Part shown: in pieces, positions 1 through 12,500 of the stretch
Numbering within the stretch: position 1 is the stretch's first letter
How the letters are laid out: each line of letters opens with the position of its first letter
DNA from: Chelonoidis abingdonii
Lineage: Eukaryota; Chordata; Testudines; Testudinidae
Length of the DNA: 64,000 bases
NCBI RefSeq assembly: GCF_003597395.2
Contig: NC_133782.1
Location: 4,708,513 to 4,772,512, forward strand
Reading direction: 5' to 3'
Position numbers and translations under genes: made by a program
The notes under the pieces: model-generated
The model's input: only the letters and a program-made list of their open reading frames with translations
The model's database searches: none
What the model was told of the DNA's origin: nothing

Positions 1-310
1 CCTGACTGCCCCCCCCAGAACCTCCACCCCATCCAACTGCCCCCTGCTCCCTGTGCCCTGACTGCCCCCGGGAACCCCTTGCCCCTTATCCAACCCCCCG
101 CCCCCTTACCACGTTGCTCAGAGCAGCCGAAGCTCGCAGCCCTGCCGTAGCCAGCCCCGCCGCCCACGCTGCCCGGCAGGAGCGGTGGGCCAGAGTGCTG
201 GTGGTGCGGTGAGGTGAGGCTGTGGGGGAGGGGACAGGGGCTGGCATCCCCGGCTGGGAGCTCAGGGGCTGGGCAGGACAGTCCCGCGGGCCAGATGTGG
301 CCCACTTCTG
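1..310. repeat. GC-rich transposon fragment at the left edge
   Basis: CCCTGACTGCCCCC-type units repeat near the start (1-75). A GGGCCAGATGTGGCCCAC palindrome near 290 resembles the end of hAT elements abundant in turtles. The element is cut by the window edge, so its limits are unknown. Confidence 0.5.
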
Positions 311-422
311 ACCTAAACACTGCTAGCTCCAATGGGAGCTTTTAGTAGACACAGATGAACCTTAGCAGGAAACAGCCTCAACCATGCCCTGGAGCCCCAT
401 TGCACCTTGCCCACTTCCTTAC
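1..422 (-). other. ZNF512B: ZNF512B intron 16 (partial)
   Basis: It begins with the GTAAGG donor at 422. It holds the GC-rich transposon fragment at the window edge. No exon was recognised. Confidence 0.85.
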
Positions 423-521
423 CTCTGAGTGAGTCTTGAGGATATGGTACTTGACTCCACTTTCTGAGCTAAACTCCTTCTGGCAGAGAAGGCACCGGTA
501 CTTCCCAACAGAGTGGTCTCC
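423..521 (-). CDS. ZNF512B: ZNF512B exon 16: zinc finger 8 (C2H2)
   Basis: It encodes residues 605-637 in phase 0. The acceptor is TCTGCCTTTCAG and the donor TCAGAG|GTAAGG. The finger is C614-x2-C617-x12-H630-x4-H635 ([20 protein letters not shown]). The following human exon begins NWFRTS; nothing like it is found between 422 and 1, so the 3' end of the gene lies left of the window. Confidence 0.96.
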
Positions 522-3500
522 CTGAAAGGCAGAGAACATCCTCCTGTATTCCAAAGTAGGTTCAAACGTGTGCTGCAGGAGAGAACACAGCCTCCCTCTC
601 TCCTCACTACCCAGAAGCCTCTTGGAAATCTCTAGGGATTGTCTGCAGAAAATGGCCTGTTGCTTGGGCCCATGATGATGGGTCCAGGGCCACTTGAAGG
701 CCATAAATGCCCCCTCAACATCCAGAGCTCAAAGACTTTGTCTTCAAGGTAAATGACTAGATGTATTCCTAAAATACTGCATCCATGGTTATGTGGACAC
801 GCCAGTGCCCCTGAAGCTGTAGGCCACGAATTTACCATGTAATCCGGTCCCTTATCTGTTACAGTGAGGGGGCTCCTTCTCCTCAGAAGGATCCAAAAGG
901 AAGAGAAGCTTCCTTTGATACAAATGGAGGACAAATTTTGGGCGTGTGTGTAGATGCATGCACAGTCGCATATCTGACTTGTGTGGGCAATTACTGCAAC
1001 CATGGTAAAGCTGCAAACATTACCATGCTCAGTTAGACACCTGTGCATGCAATTACCCACACAACATGTGCAAAGCAGGTGCTCAGATGCAAACATGTAC
1101 CTGAAAACCTGGGCCTACTCCCTAGAACACCCATGAAAAACATCAGGGAACATGATGCACAAGACTTATTCCCTGGGGAAGCAAAGGAGCGTGAGGAGCT
1201 TCCACACACAAACAGAGAGGCATGTTTTCCTCCACAACGGTGTGGATTTTAATTGCCTGAAAGCCAGGAAATTCAAAGCTGCCGTTCCCATGGAAACTGT
1301 AATTGTACCTGTGTATCAACACATAAAAGTAACCCCTCCTACAATAATACAAAACACCACATATGCACCCCAAGGAGAATGAATGATGGTTTCTGTGGAA
1401 GTGAAAATGGGAATTTCCTGGTGTTTGTGCATTTAAAATCTGGACTGTAATGTTACATTAACAGACTTTTTTTTCCCCATTTAATATCGCTAGCTACACA
1501 ATTTCTTTACTGTCAGCAAATTCAGTGATCGTTAAGAACACCTGCTGGGAGTGAAACTTCTAATTTATGATCAATCGGTCTTTCCTAATTTTGCCTTTAT
1601 ACTCTTGAACAGGCCATTAAATTGCTGGATTTTCATTATTAGAGTCCTTGTGAAAATGAATGATTTTTTGAGTCTGCCTCCGTCCGCTGGCACAGAGGGG
1701 ATAATGCGTTCTTTATTGACCAGGGAATTACATATTAGGCCCTCTGGGCGATGTATGGGCTCTGTGGGAATTTCTTCATAATTGGGTTCATGTTGTAAAT
1801 TTTATGGCACACAGGTCTTTCATTTTCTAGCTGTGTCTGCATACAGGCAGGCCGGGCCAGCCCATACTCCCACTTCACACATAATCCAGAAATGATCATG
1901 CCAAATCACAGATCATTGATCCATACCGACCGCAGTGCAATGATTCTGCGTCAGTTTGACCCTTCTTAATGATCGATAAATATATTCTAAACACTCCACT
2001 GGGATTTCATGAAAAATATAATTCAGTCCAGAGCCTTAGGTCCCCTAAGAATTACTGGACGGTGTCTGCCAGACACCCCCGCTACCCACCCCACTGACTA
2101 GTAGAGAGGATTATTGTAGGTTTAAATCCTGCCGTCTTTTTTCCAGCAAAACTCCCCCTGAAGTCAATGCTAGAGTAAGAGCTGAGGCCCTGTTCCTCAC
2201 ACTAGTGTTAACTTGTGTGTTATGAGTTCTACAGCAGCCATGGGGCATAATATCCTCCAACAAAGTTCCTCCATTGTATCCTCCAACTCACCTCCAAAGC
2301 TGTCCGATGGCTACTAGTCTGTGTGTGGGAGCCACATGTCCCCTACCCTGCCTGTCCCACATTGGACTCCCAAACTACATCTCCACACAGTGGTAGAGGA
2401 CACCTGCAGACTGCTTGCACGGGAATTCCCCATGCTCTCCCCATGCCACGGGACTGCACTGAGTCTATGTCCTTCCTTGCACAATCTGGAGAGCAGGGGT
2501 CGCTCCTGAGTCAGGATGACGTGATTTGATCTGTACTCTGGATGCTAGAGGCAAGCCCTGTAGATTGCTGCTAGCACAGATTACATCAAGGATCGGCAAC
2601 CTTTGGCACATGGCTCACCAGGGTTTGTTTACCTGCCGCATCCACAGGTTCGGCCAATTGCAGCTCCCACTGGCTGTGGTTCGCCGCTCCAGGCCAATGG
2701 GGGCTGCAGAAGCGATGTGAGCCGAGGGATGTGCTGGCAGCCGCTTCCTGCAGCCCCCATTGTTCTGGAGCAGTGAACCGCGGCCAGTGGGAGTCACGAT
2801 CGGCCGAACCTGCGGATGCGGCAGGTAAACAAACCAGCCCGGCCCGCCAGGGTGCTTATTCTGGCGAGCCGCCTGCCAAAGGTTGCCGATCCCTGCTCTA
2901 CATGTTGCAGAATAAGGTACATGAATTTGTGCATTTAGAAAATACATGGGCGGTTGTTCGGCTGATTTGTGAGTGCAGTTACCACAGCTGTGCACTCAAG
3001 TGACCAGTTAGGGATGTAAGGGATCATTTGTGCATTTGTCCCCTGTGCACCACCATGGTAATTCCATCTACAATTAAGGGTGCAGCTGCCTGCATATTTT
3101 TTGCAAATGCAGGCCTGCATGGTCTGGAGTCTCTTGGCTTTGCTGTGAAGGGGCCTCTTGTTCTGGCAAGCAGGTTAATTTTGCAATCCATCAAAACAAC
3201 AGGTACAATCTCCTCCATTTTGTGAAAACTCTGCTTTTTGTGCAGGATTTCTGCATATGATTTTCTAAATTCTCTCATTAGTGTTCTAGTTAAAGGTAGT
3301 GGGGAGAGGGCTGTGAACATTTTCAATAATCCGCAGGTAGGGTGACCAGACAGCAAATGTGAAAAATTGGAACAGGGGCTAATAGGAGCCCATGTAAGAC
3401 CCCAAAATTGGGACTCTCCCTATAAAATAGGGACATCTGGTCACCCTATCAGCAGGTATGAATTTGGCCCATAGGAAATGAAGAGTTGCCTTCTGGAATC

Positions 3501-6500
3501 TACTACATTCAATGTGATTTAGAGCTGGAAGGATTTCAGGAGATAAAAGTTTGACAAGTTCTTTCTTGGTTCCAATTCAATGGGTCTGCAGTGAGTCGCC
3601 CTCTCCTGCGGTGGGCCAGCGTTCCTGGAGTTAATTTAAACTGGAAGCACTACTGCTGTATCTATCAGGTGTAACAGCCCTCACACTCCACTACAGTGGA
3701 GGTCACGGACTTACCTAGATAGATAATGTGACTATGTGGCCATTTCCTTGCCCTTGGTTGGACACTTTATGTGACACATGGTATTTCTATAGGCTGGGAT
3801 TTCTGAAGTGGATTAGTGGAGTTAGGTGCCCAAGTCAATAGACATTAGGTGTCTAATTCCCTTAGCACCTTCCTCTTTGGCACTGAATGACGGGTTATTT
3901 TGTACTTACTGTACTGTGTGTTAAGCATCAGAACCCAGCTAGACGGTTAGGATGAGAATCACTCTGTCTAAGGAGGAGCCTAAGCAAGGATGCCAGAGGC
4001 ACTTAAGCCCCGTGCTTGACAAGCTAGACAGCATGTTAAGGTGTGTCTCTCTACTCCTTGCTGACCATGAGGTGGGGTCCATACCTGCCTGAATAAGGGG
4101 GCATGGCGGACAGCAGTGAGCGTACGCTGTATTAGGATCGATACACAGCAGGGTTTCCCATCTCCATAGGCATGTGGCAGGGCTGTGTTCTGTCACCACG
4201 GCTGTCTGGCATCGCCACTGTCTGATGGATAAGCTTGTGATGGCAGCTGTCACTGAACTGAACCCTGTTCTGCTTTGAGATCTTCAATACGCCAACGACA
4301 TTGTCTTGTTGGCTCAGTTTGGTGAATCGCTGCAGCTGAGGGCCGGTCTAATTGGGCATGAAGCAACACACGCTGGTGTGGTGATTAAGCCAGAGAAGTG
4401 CCAGGCCACTCCCATCAAGCAGCGTCCAGTTCCAGACTGCAACCCGCTCAGTATTAACCTGTGCGGACGGTGTATCGAGCTGGTGGCAGCTGTCAAACAC
4501 TTGAGCAGCCTCGAAGGCGGTGCTGGAAGATGCTCAAAAGATGCGTCTGTGCTTCCAGCACCAGCTGCTGCCGGGTTTCAGGTCCTTTGGCAGCCTCCGC
4601 GGGGGCGTTGTGACATCCCGTTTGCCACCCAGTCGCCACTCTACAGAACACAGTGACAACAGCTCAGGTGCAGCGAAGTGAAACGTGGGTGCGGAGGGAA
4701 GCTTAAGAACACCAGATGGATGTTTTCAGTTCTCGTCCACTTTGTCAGCTGCTTCATATCAAGTGGCAGGACAAGATCAGAAAGGCGAACTCAGCAACTG
4801 CCTCCATCAGCACTGGCTTGGTTTTGGCAGCTCGCCTGGTATGGGCGTATTATTAACATGGAAAACCAACCCATTCCAAGGCGCACGCACCAAGGGATGC
4901 TGCTACGCCACCAGTGATCACATGGGCGTCCAAAGTTTTGAGGGCATGACAAGATTGCCAGTGATGGACACAAACTGAATATACAACCCGACCGCCTTAA
5001 GTCCCTTGCCAGAGATTGAGCTGGGTGGCGCTCAATCTCCAAGGAGGCCATGCCCCTTTGGGACGTGCCATGATGATGATGACGTAGTATCCAGCTCACA
5101 GATGGCAGGTGACAATACAGGAATTTGTATTCCCTCTGCACTGATCTTGTACCAGGACCGTGGGCCTGTCTGGGGTTCAGGGAGTGCCTGGCCTCCAGCT
5201 GGACCACTGCACAGGATGACTTTCACCCAGCTGGCTCTACCTGGCAACCAAGGCCTCTGATTTCAGTCAGCATGAGGCAGGCACACCTCCCCTCACCCCT
5301 AGAGGTGGCTTGAGGGCCTTGGAAAGTTTCCATTTGCACAGCCTGCGTGGGAGCTGAGCAGAGTGTTCGGGTTCCCAGTGGCATCAACCTTTCCCAAGGA
5401 CCTAATGCAATAAATAGTTTTTTAAAAACCCTCTGAAATACTTTCTGTCTGTGGCATCTGGCCCATTTCCCCCTGAGTGGGAGAAGAATGAGAGAGAAGA
5501 CCACCCACCCTGAACAGTGATGGTGGCAGAATGGCAGAAAGCCTAGACCCATTTTCAGACAAATTTACCTTGTTGCAGTTAGTCAGGTGGGCTTTCAGGC
5601 CAGAAACGCTGGAGTAGATGGCTTCACAGCTCTGCAGAAAGAAACAAAGAGGCAGAGAGGTCTAGCAACTTGCTTCCTGTCTTTCTATATTTCATGGACT
5701 GCAGCCCACCGTATCCAGGAGGCTGTCTTTGATTGCCAGCCCTGGATAATCAGCATGAGGTTAATTTTCTGTGTGATGCACAGGGATCGAGCCACACGTT
5801 TCCTATTAGTGCTAATGGGAGTCATGTGGGTACGTTCCTCTGCACCAGGGCTGAAAAATGTATCCCTAAATGTCTCTGTGAAAAATGTACATTTTTGAGC
5901 GGTTAGGAGGCCCTGCTGAGCTCCCAGCTTCTTAAAGCCTCAGTAGAAGATCCAGGCAGAGAGGCTAATTACCCAGGCAGTAGCATAACAAGTTTCTGAG
6001 CAGCGTCTTTTCAAAGTGCACGTATATGACATTAATTAGCTAACATGTCTCACCCTGCTAACATCCTGGTTTTAAAATTCCCATTAGCAAGGCTTCGTTT
6101 CGAATTATAAATCAATGGCCCAGTGAGATGGGGGCAGTTCACATCCAGAGGAAAGACAGGCAAAGCCTGAGTTTCAGAAGCAGGTAGATGCAGAAGTGCA
6201 CACCCAAAATGCACGCACCTAATTCACAGGGGAAATTACTGCAGCTGTGCATGCACAATTGGGTATTTTTGCATGCAAACAGCTAATCTTCACTCTTTGC
6301 ACACTCAGTTACTTGAGTTGCACAATCAGTTACTATAGTCACATCTATCTAATAGAATAAAAATCAGACCCTGACATGCTTTAATAAGGGACAGTTTAGG
6401 GAAATGTGGGTCCTATACAAAAAGAGACTCCCTGGATCAAAACCTGCCAGTCTTTATTTAGGCAAAACCCCCCATGACTTCAAAAAGCAGCTCCCATAAA

Positions 6501-9500
6501 CCAGAGCCGGCAGTCTTCACGAAGGTCCCTCTGCGCCGCTGTTTTTGCTCAACAAGCAGAGTTCTCCCTTTAGAACAATGAGCCCCGGATTCCCCGTTCC
6601 ACTCTCTACCCTCTTGCTGGTAATTATGTCCATCAGTATTATAATGAGGTCCCCAGGAGTGCACAGTGATCGGACATGCTTCAAATAGTCATATGAATGG
6701 GCCAAATCCTGAAGTCTTTACTCAGGCCATGCTCCATTAACTTCCCTGGGAGTGTTACCTAAGTACGGACTGAATAAAAATCTGAGCAAGCATCTCAGTG
6801 TTCAGTTCAGGGGTTTTCCCATTGAGAATTCCCTCTTTCTACTGAACATTCCAGCCTTGTGTTTTCTTTCGAAAAATCACACCCACACACCCTGTGTACA
6901 GAGAACCTCCTTACGTTATTGGGACAGTTGATGTGTCCTTTCTCCTTCACTTCATTTTTCCAGGTTTCCAAGAGCCTCGGATTTAACTTTGGAAGCCCCG
7001 GCCGGGTGTAATTTAGCTGTCAAATAATACAACATTATTAGCAGAGCTGCATGCACCAGCCTTCTGGGCCTTTGAATGGGTTCCCCCCCACCCCAAGAGA
7101 TGAATCAGGGCTGAACAATGAGTTTGGAGGTTTCACCCAAGTCCTTCATAACTTCGTCATCCTCACCATGGAACATACTGAATGCAACCCAGCGTGAGAG
7201 CCAGTCTCTGCTCTGGAGTGGCCAGGACTGGGAATGAAAGCGAGGCTGGTTAAGGTATATGACAGAGTAGCGTGGGAGAACTGTCTACACTATAACTGGT
7301 GCCAGCGAGTACTATTTGAAGCAGCTGTTTTCCAAAGACAGAAACATAGCTGTCCTGGAGTCTGGGCTCCCACTGACTTCAGTGGGGGCAGTACTGGGCC
7401 CAACATTTCCATTATTTTGTGCTAAAGATGCCCCTACAGCATTGCTGCACTTCCTAACCAATTAACAAACAACACTCTATTGCTGGCAGAGGGGGTGATG
7501 TCTAACTTTCAACAGCCTATATGGCTTCCATCCACTGATTAACAGGACTATTCCATTAAACAATGAAAGACTCTGTTCTCTTTTTTGGCTTGGCCTCTCA
7601 TTCCAAGTTCCCGCATTCCAAGTGGCCTCTTATTCTCATTTTAATTACAGCTTTGTTAGTAACTTTGGGGCTTAGTGTAAGGGACCAGACCTTCAAATGA
7701 ACCTCACAGTGGACTCCATTTCTGCATGCGCAGCACTGGACACACGAATCATGTCCATGGACAATTTCTGTGCTGTACTCTTGCATGTGCATCTGTTGGC
7801 TTAAGTTTTCAGGAAAATGTATGTGCAACTACATGCTTGCTTTGCAGGCTGTGTTGTGGTAATTGCATGCATAAATGGTCATTTACATAGTCTAACTAAC
7901 TGGCTAGCTGCAGATGCAGCTACTGCTGTTGCATTTGTGCATGCATTTTTGTGTGTGGAACTGCAGACACTTTTCTGAAAATTTAGATTGATGGATTTTG
8001 TATGTGTGAATTTTACCAACTGTGCTCATAAGTGATAATGCATAAATTAACTGCGCTTGCATAAGAACCGGATTTGTTTGGAGAGGGTTCCCCAAAGGAA
8101 TTCAAGTGGATGCCAGTGTCCCACCAAGTTCAGATGACTTTAATCGCCCAGAGGTCTGTCCTCAAACACAGGCCTTTCATTGCCAATCAAATGTCACTGA
8201 AAAATGAAAGAGCCACATCTCAGAACAGACCATTGAACAACCTTCATGCGCTCAACTCTGTCCAGGAGAAATGGGGTGCCATAACTGGAGGCTAGATGGA
8301 GCCAACAGATTCCTGACAGGAGTCCTTGCTTGGAGCTGTGTGGGCATGTCATACTTGAGTGGGGAGGAGCACACAAAGCATTGTCCACTGTCCCTGAAAC
8401 CCACAGCTGGGCAGCAAAGGTCCCATGCCCTTTAACTAAAACTTAAAAAAAAAAAAATCAATAGATAACACAAATGAACACTAATAGCAACTGGATACGG
8501 AGCCAGCAGCTGCCCGACCCCGCAGCCTCACAAGGGACGCTGAGATTCCAACATCTCTAGTCACTCCAGCTTCCCAGCTCCAGAGAGAAATCAGTGTCAC
8601 AATAACTTGCAAAGATCATGTTTCCCCAGAGCACTGCAGTTCCAGAGATGTCAGCATCATCTTTATGTCTCTATTAAGAAGGAGCCTCAGGCATGGAATA
8701 TTTTATTTTTTCCATTTATTTTCTCAAATGGCCTGTAAATAAAAATCTTCATGGCCAAATCATTAAACAGCTACAACTGTATTTGGCTAGGGCCCAATCA
8801 TCACTTCAGGAGAATAGCTGGGGGTGGGGGGATAGAGTGGGGTGGGAAGGCTTTTTGACTGACAGTTGTATTTAATTAGCTTTCATATTTCAATCCTCTC
8901 CCTCTAGACAGCTCCCCTTCCCTAAAATACACCATAACAAATCAAAACCACACTTGCTGCCCAAGCCAGCAAACTGCAAATCAGGCAGGCTTTATGAGAC
9001 AGAGAGGTTCTTAGCACAAGACACTGTTCTCTGATCACATGCTGTCTCTGTAGAGCAAAAACTCGGGGAGGAAGGGGAGATACAGTTACCAGGCAATTCG
9101 CCTTTGCAGATGTAGGTTCAAAGCTAGTTGGGTTACAGGTGTAATGAGTTTGGGAGTCTCAGCGCCCAGATCCTTAATTAATTAGCTTTTGTGCAAAGCA
9201 CAGAACCCTGTTTTTTGAGATGGGCTGGAACCAGCATCTTGCATCCTAAACTCATTCCTGCCCCCACCTGGGGTTTGTTGGAAAATCCAAACCCAGATTT
9301 GAATTTTGCTCCCTTGCTTTAAAATAGACCAAGACAAATGTCCATATCTAACCCGGCCTGATTTTGGAGGTGTTGGAAATCTAGATCCCAGTGTGGATTT
9401 CACAGCCTGAGCCCAGGTCTAAACTTGTCATAGTTCTTCATTCAGCCAAAGGCCAGAACTGGAACTCGGTGGCTGCCTATTGGTGGATGCACTGAGGTGT

Positions 9501-12500
9501 GTTTCCTCCTTTAGGCTAGCAGCTTTGCTAGCACATTTCAGCCTCGATCGATGCGAAAACATCACCCCTCAGTCCTCCAAAGAGATTGCCAATGGGACAG
9601 TGGTGTGGATAGATGCTCACAAGAGGCTAAGGCAAGACCAACCAATTCATTGCACATGTGATCTCAGCTTGGATTTGAGCCTCCGCTTCCAGGGCTTATT
9701 CACTGAAAGCTAGGCCTAGAGTTGCCAACCCTCCAGGATTGGCTAGAAGTCTCCAGGAATTCAAGATTATGCTTTAATTAACGATTATGTGATGGGATGA
9801 AACCTCCAGAAATATGTCCAACCAAAATGGGCACCCCTTGGTAGGCCACCCACCCCGTCCTGAAAGCCACAATCTTTATAGTAACTAATTAATCAAGACA
9901 TTGATGCAGCCACAGAACGCTCACCAGAACAGGCCATAGCACTCAGCCATTAATTTGCAGGCGCATCTAGCAAAACCACAAAATCAAATCACAGTTTATC
10001 TCCCAAAAGACCACAGCAGAGACTGGAGAAGAACAGGCGTAGGACAACAGAGTCCCTGCCTGAGATAAGGCACATTAAATCTAGGACAGGGGAGTCGCTC
10101 TGGGCTTGCTGCACAGAGAACTGCTTCTCCAGATAAGACTGGTCCACAGAGGGAGGGCACCAAACCATGAAACAGATCTTCTGTCACCTTGCCTCTTCGA
10201 AGTTTGTTCCTTGAGTTCCAGAGAGACAGCACTGCATAATTTCTTTCCTTCAAAGCACTGAGATATGGGCACACATCACTCCAGAGCCTGGAGCGGGTGT
10301 GAACCAAATCTGATATCTGAGTGATGCCCCGTCCTGGATATGTTAGATTCACTACGCCCCAGTAATGCCAGAGGAGGTTCATGGAGAAATTTGCACAGTG
10401 TCTTCCTGGGCCTTTCCCAGAACGTGCCCTTCAAAGCATGACATATCCAGCAGCCACCTAGTGTGGAACACGTCACACATTTCCGTTTAACCAGAGTCAT
10501 ATAAAGGTTATGGGCAAGAAAACAAGGCTCTAATCGATATTTAGAAACGTGGATTTGCTTAGCGCAGAAAGAAACATTGCTGAAGTGCAATAATTTTGGA
10601 GGAATTGTTTTTCTCTAGTGCCCTACAGCCTGGGTTACGAGGAGCTTGTTAAGTTGTCTCAGAGTCATTATAACAAGCCCCATCTGCAGGATCTGAATTT
10701 AGGTTCTCAGCTCTCTAGCAGCCCACTACTACTTAAGCTACAGGAGAACTTCAATCAGCTGTTGTTGTAGAAGTTTGTCATCTTCTGTGGGGGGCCATCA
10801 ATAGACGGGAATGTAACACACACTGAGCAAGCAGTAGACTTGGGTTATGAATGTAAAAGGGGGTACATCCATTTAAGAAACTTTCCACTTGGGCTCGAAG
10901 CGAACAAATTGTCAGCTGGGGGAATTGACAGAACTGAATTGTTCCTCTAAGGCAGAGGCAGGCAGCCTATGGCACGCACGCCAAAGGCGGCACGCGAGCT
11001 GATTTTCAGTGGCACTCACACTGCCCGGGTCTTGGCCACCGGTCCAGGGGGCTCTGAATTTTAATTTAATTTTAAATGAAGCTTCTTAAACATTTTAAAA
11101 ACCTTATTTACTTTACATACAACAATAGTTTAGTTATATATTATAGACTTATAGAAAGAGACCTTCTAAAAACATTAAAATGTATGACTAGCACGCGAAA
11201 CCTTAAATTAGAGTGAATAAATGAAGACTTGGCACACCACTTCTGAAAGGTCGCCGACCCCTGCTCTAAAGGATAAAAAGGTTGCAGTGAGTTATTTTGC
11301 AATTGTGACATACCAAACTACTCCCAGGATCTAAACTTTGTTCTCAGGACTATCAAAGGTGCCCTGAAAGGGGGAGAGATGGGAGACGTTGCCTTTTTCA
11401 TGAGCATTTTCCCTCCAAATGCTGTGGAAGTGGTGGCTAATAGATTGGGAATTCTGAGGGGCCAGGGACCCAGGGGGGCTCTTTCTAAAGTAGATGGCAA
11501 GTATCTGGCTCTGGCCTTTACAACAGGGCATAAGGCCTTAGGCACCCAAAATTGGGGAGCACCTAATTCCCTTATAACACTTGAAAATGGCAGCCTTGTC
11601 TACACTAGGGAGGATTTACTGGTGTAGCTTCACCGCAGCCCTTCCCCAGTGGAGATGCAGTTTACCCCCAGTACAGCTCAGACCACTTCCCCAAACAAAA
11701 TAAGCTACACGAGCAAAAGGACTTTTTTTTTCGCTGGTATGACTGTGCCTACCCTAGGGCTTTTGGCAGCACAGCTATGTCAGTTAGGAGATGGATTTCT
11801 TCAGCCTCCTGGCTGACAAGTTTAGGCCAGGGCTGAGTGAAGCAAGCCAGTTTGGTGGGGAAAAGGGAAATTCCGGAAAGGAAAAAAAAAAAAAAAAAGC
11901 AATGCAGAGCCTAGCAGTGTATTTTAAAGTCAGCAAAACTCCTATCGGCAGCCCAGCGAAGACCCTCCTGCCTCTTCTGTGGCTGTTTATTTTGCCAGTG
12001 AATAGGGCGTATAATGAATTTACTTTTTGAAAAGATGAGTTGTCAAGGCAACGAGGCCCTATTTGCAACACACTCAAGGCTTTCTGAGAAAAAAATTCAT
12101 CTTTGTGATATCGACCCTACCTAAAAGTCAAGGAGCGATTTGCCCATGACAACCCCCTGGATATGTCAGTTTGCAGTCAGATTTCTTGAGATCAAGGACC
12201 CTTCTCTGGAGCCCAGAATCTGGATTAAGGCCCTTTAATCATATTTTTTAGACAAAGTATTAACTAGAAATGACTTTCCCACAAGAGGCTGACATCAGTG
12301 TTTTGGCTAAGAACATGGGAGAAGATGTTACGCCTCTTTATGGGGAGGACTCAGCGTTCACGCATTCCTGGGAATGACCTTTCTTTTAGAAATCATAGCA
12401 CTCAGGGACTGAAATTCAGAGCAATCGGGAAAGGATTTCACAGAGCTGCAGCCTGGTAAAAGGCCCAGGGCCCTGTATATAAAGTAAAACACGCTCCCCA

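Larger units (their letters stand above)
522..5568 (-). other. ZNF512B: ZNF512B intron 15
   Basis: It contains the palindromic MITE (2587), a mariner-type MITE (3340), the LINE reverse transcriptase relic (4130-4990) and CATGCA-rich old repeat at 900-1120 and 2900-3130. Between 1130 and 2580 I see only unassigned AT-rich intronic sequence. Confidence 0.85.

Noticed and set aside
1..422. Last ZNF512B exon (NWFRTS...)
   Set aside because: No acceptor followed by a matching frame exists on the minus strand in this interval, so the exon is off the window.
5587..5898. 103-codon plus-strand frame
   Set aside because: It overlaps exon 15 of ZNF512B on the opposite strand and resembles nothing.
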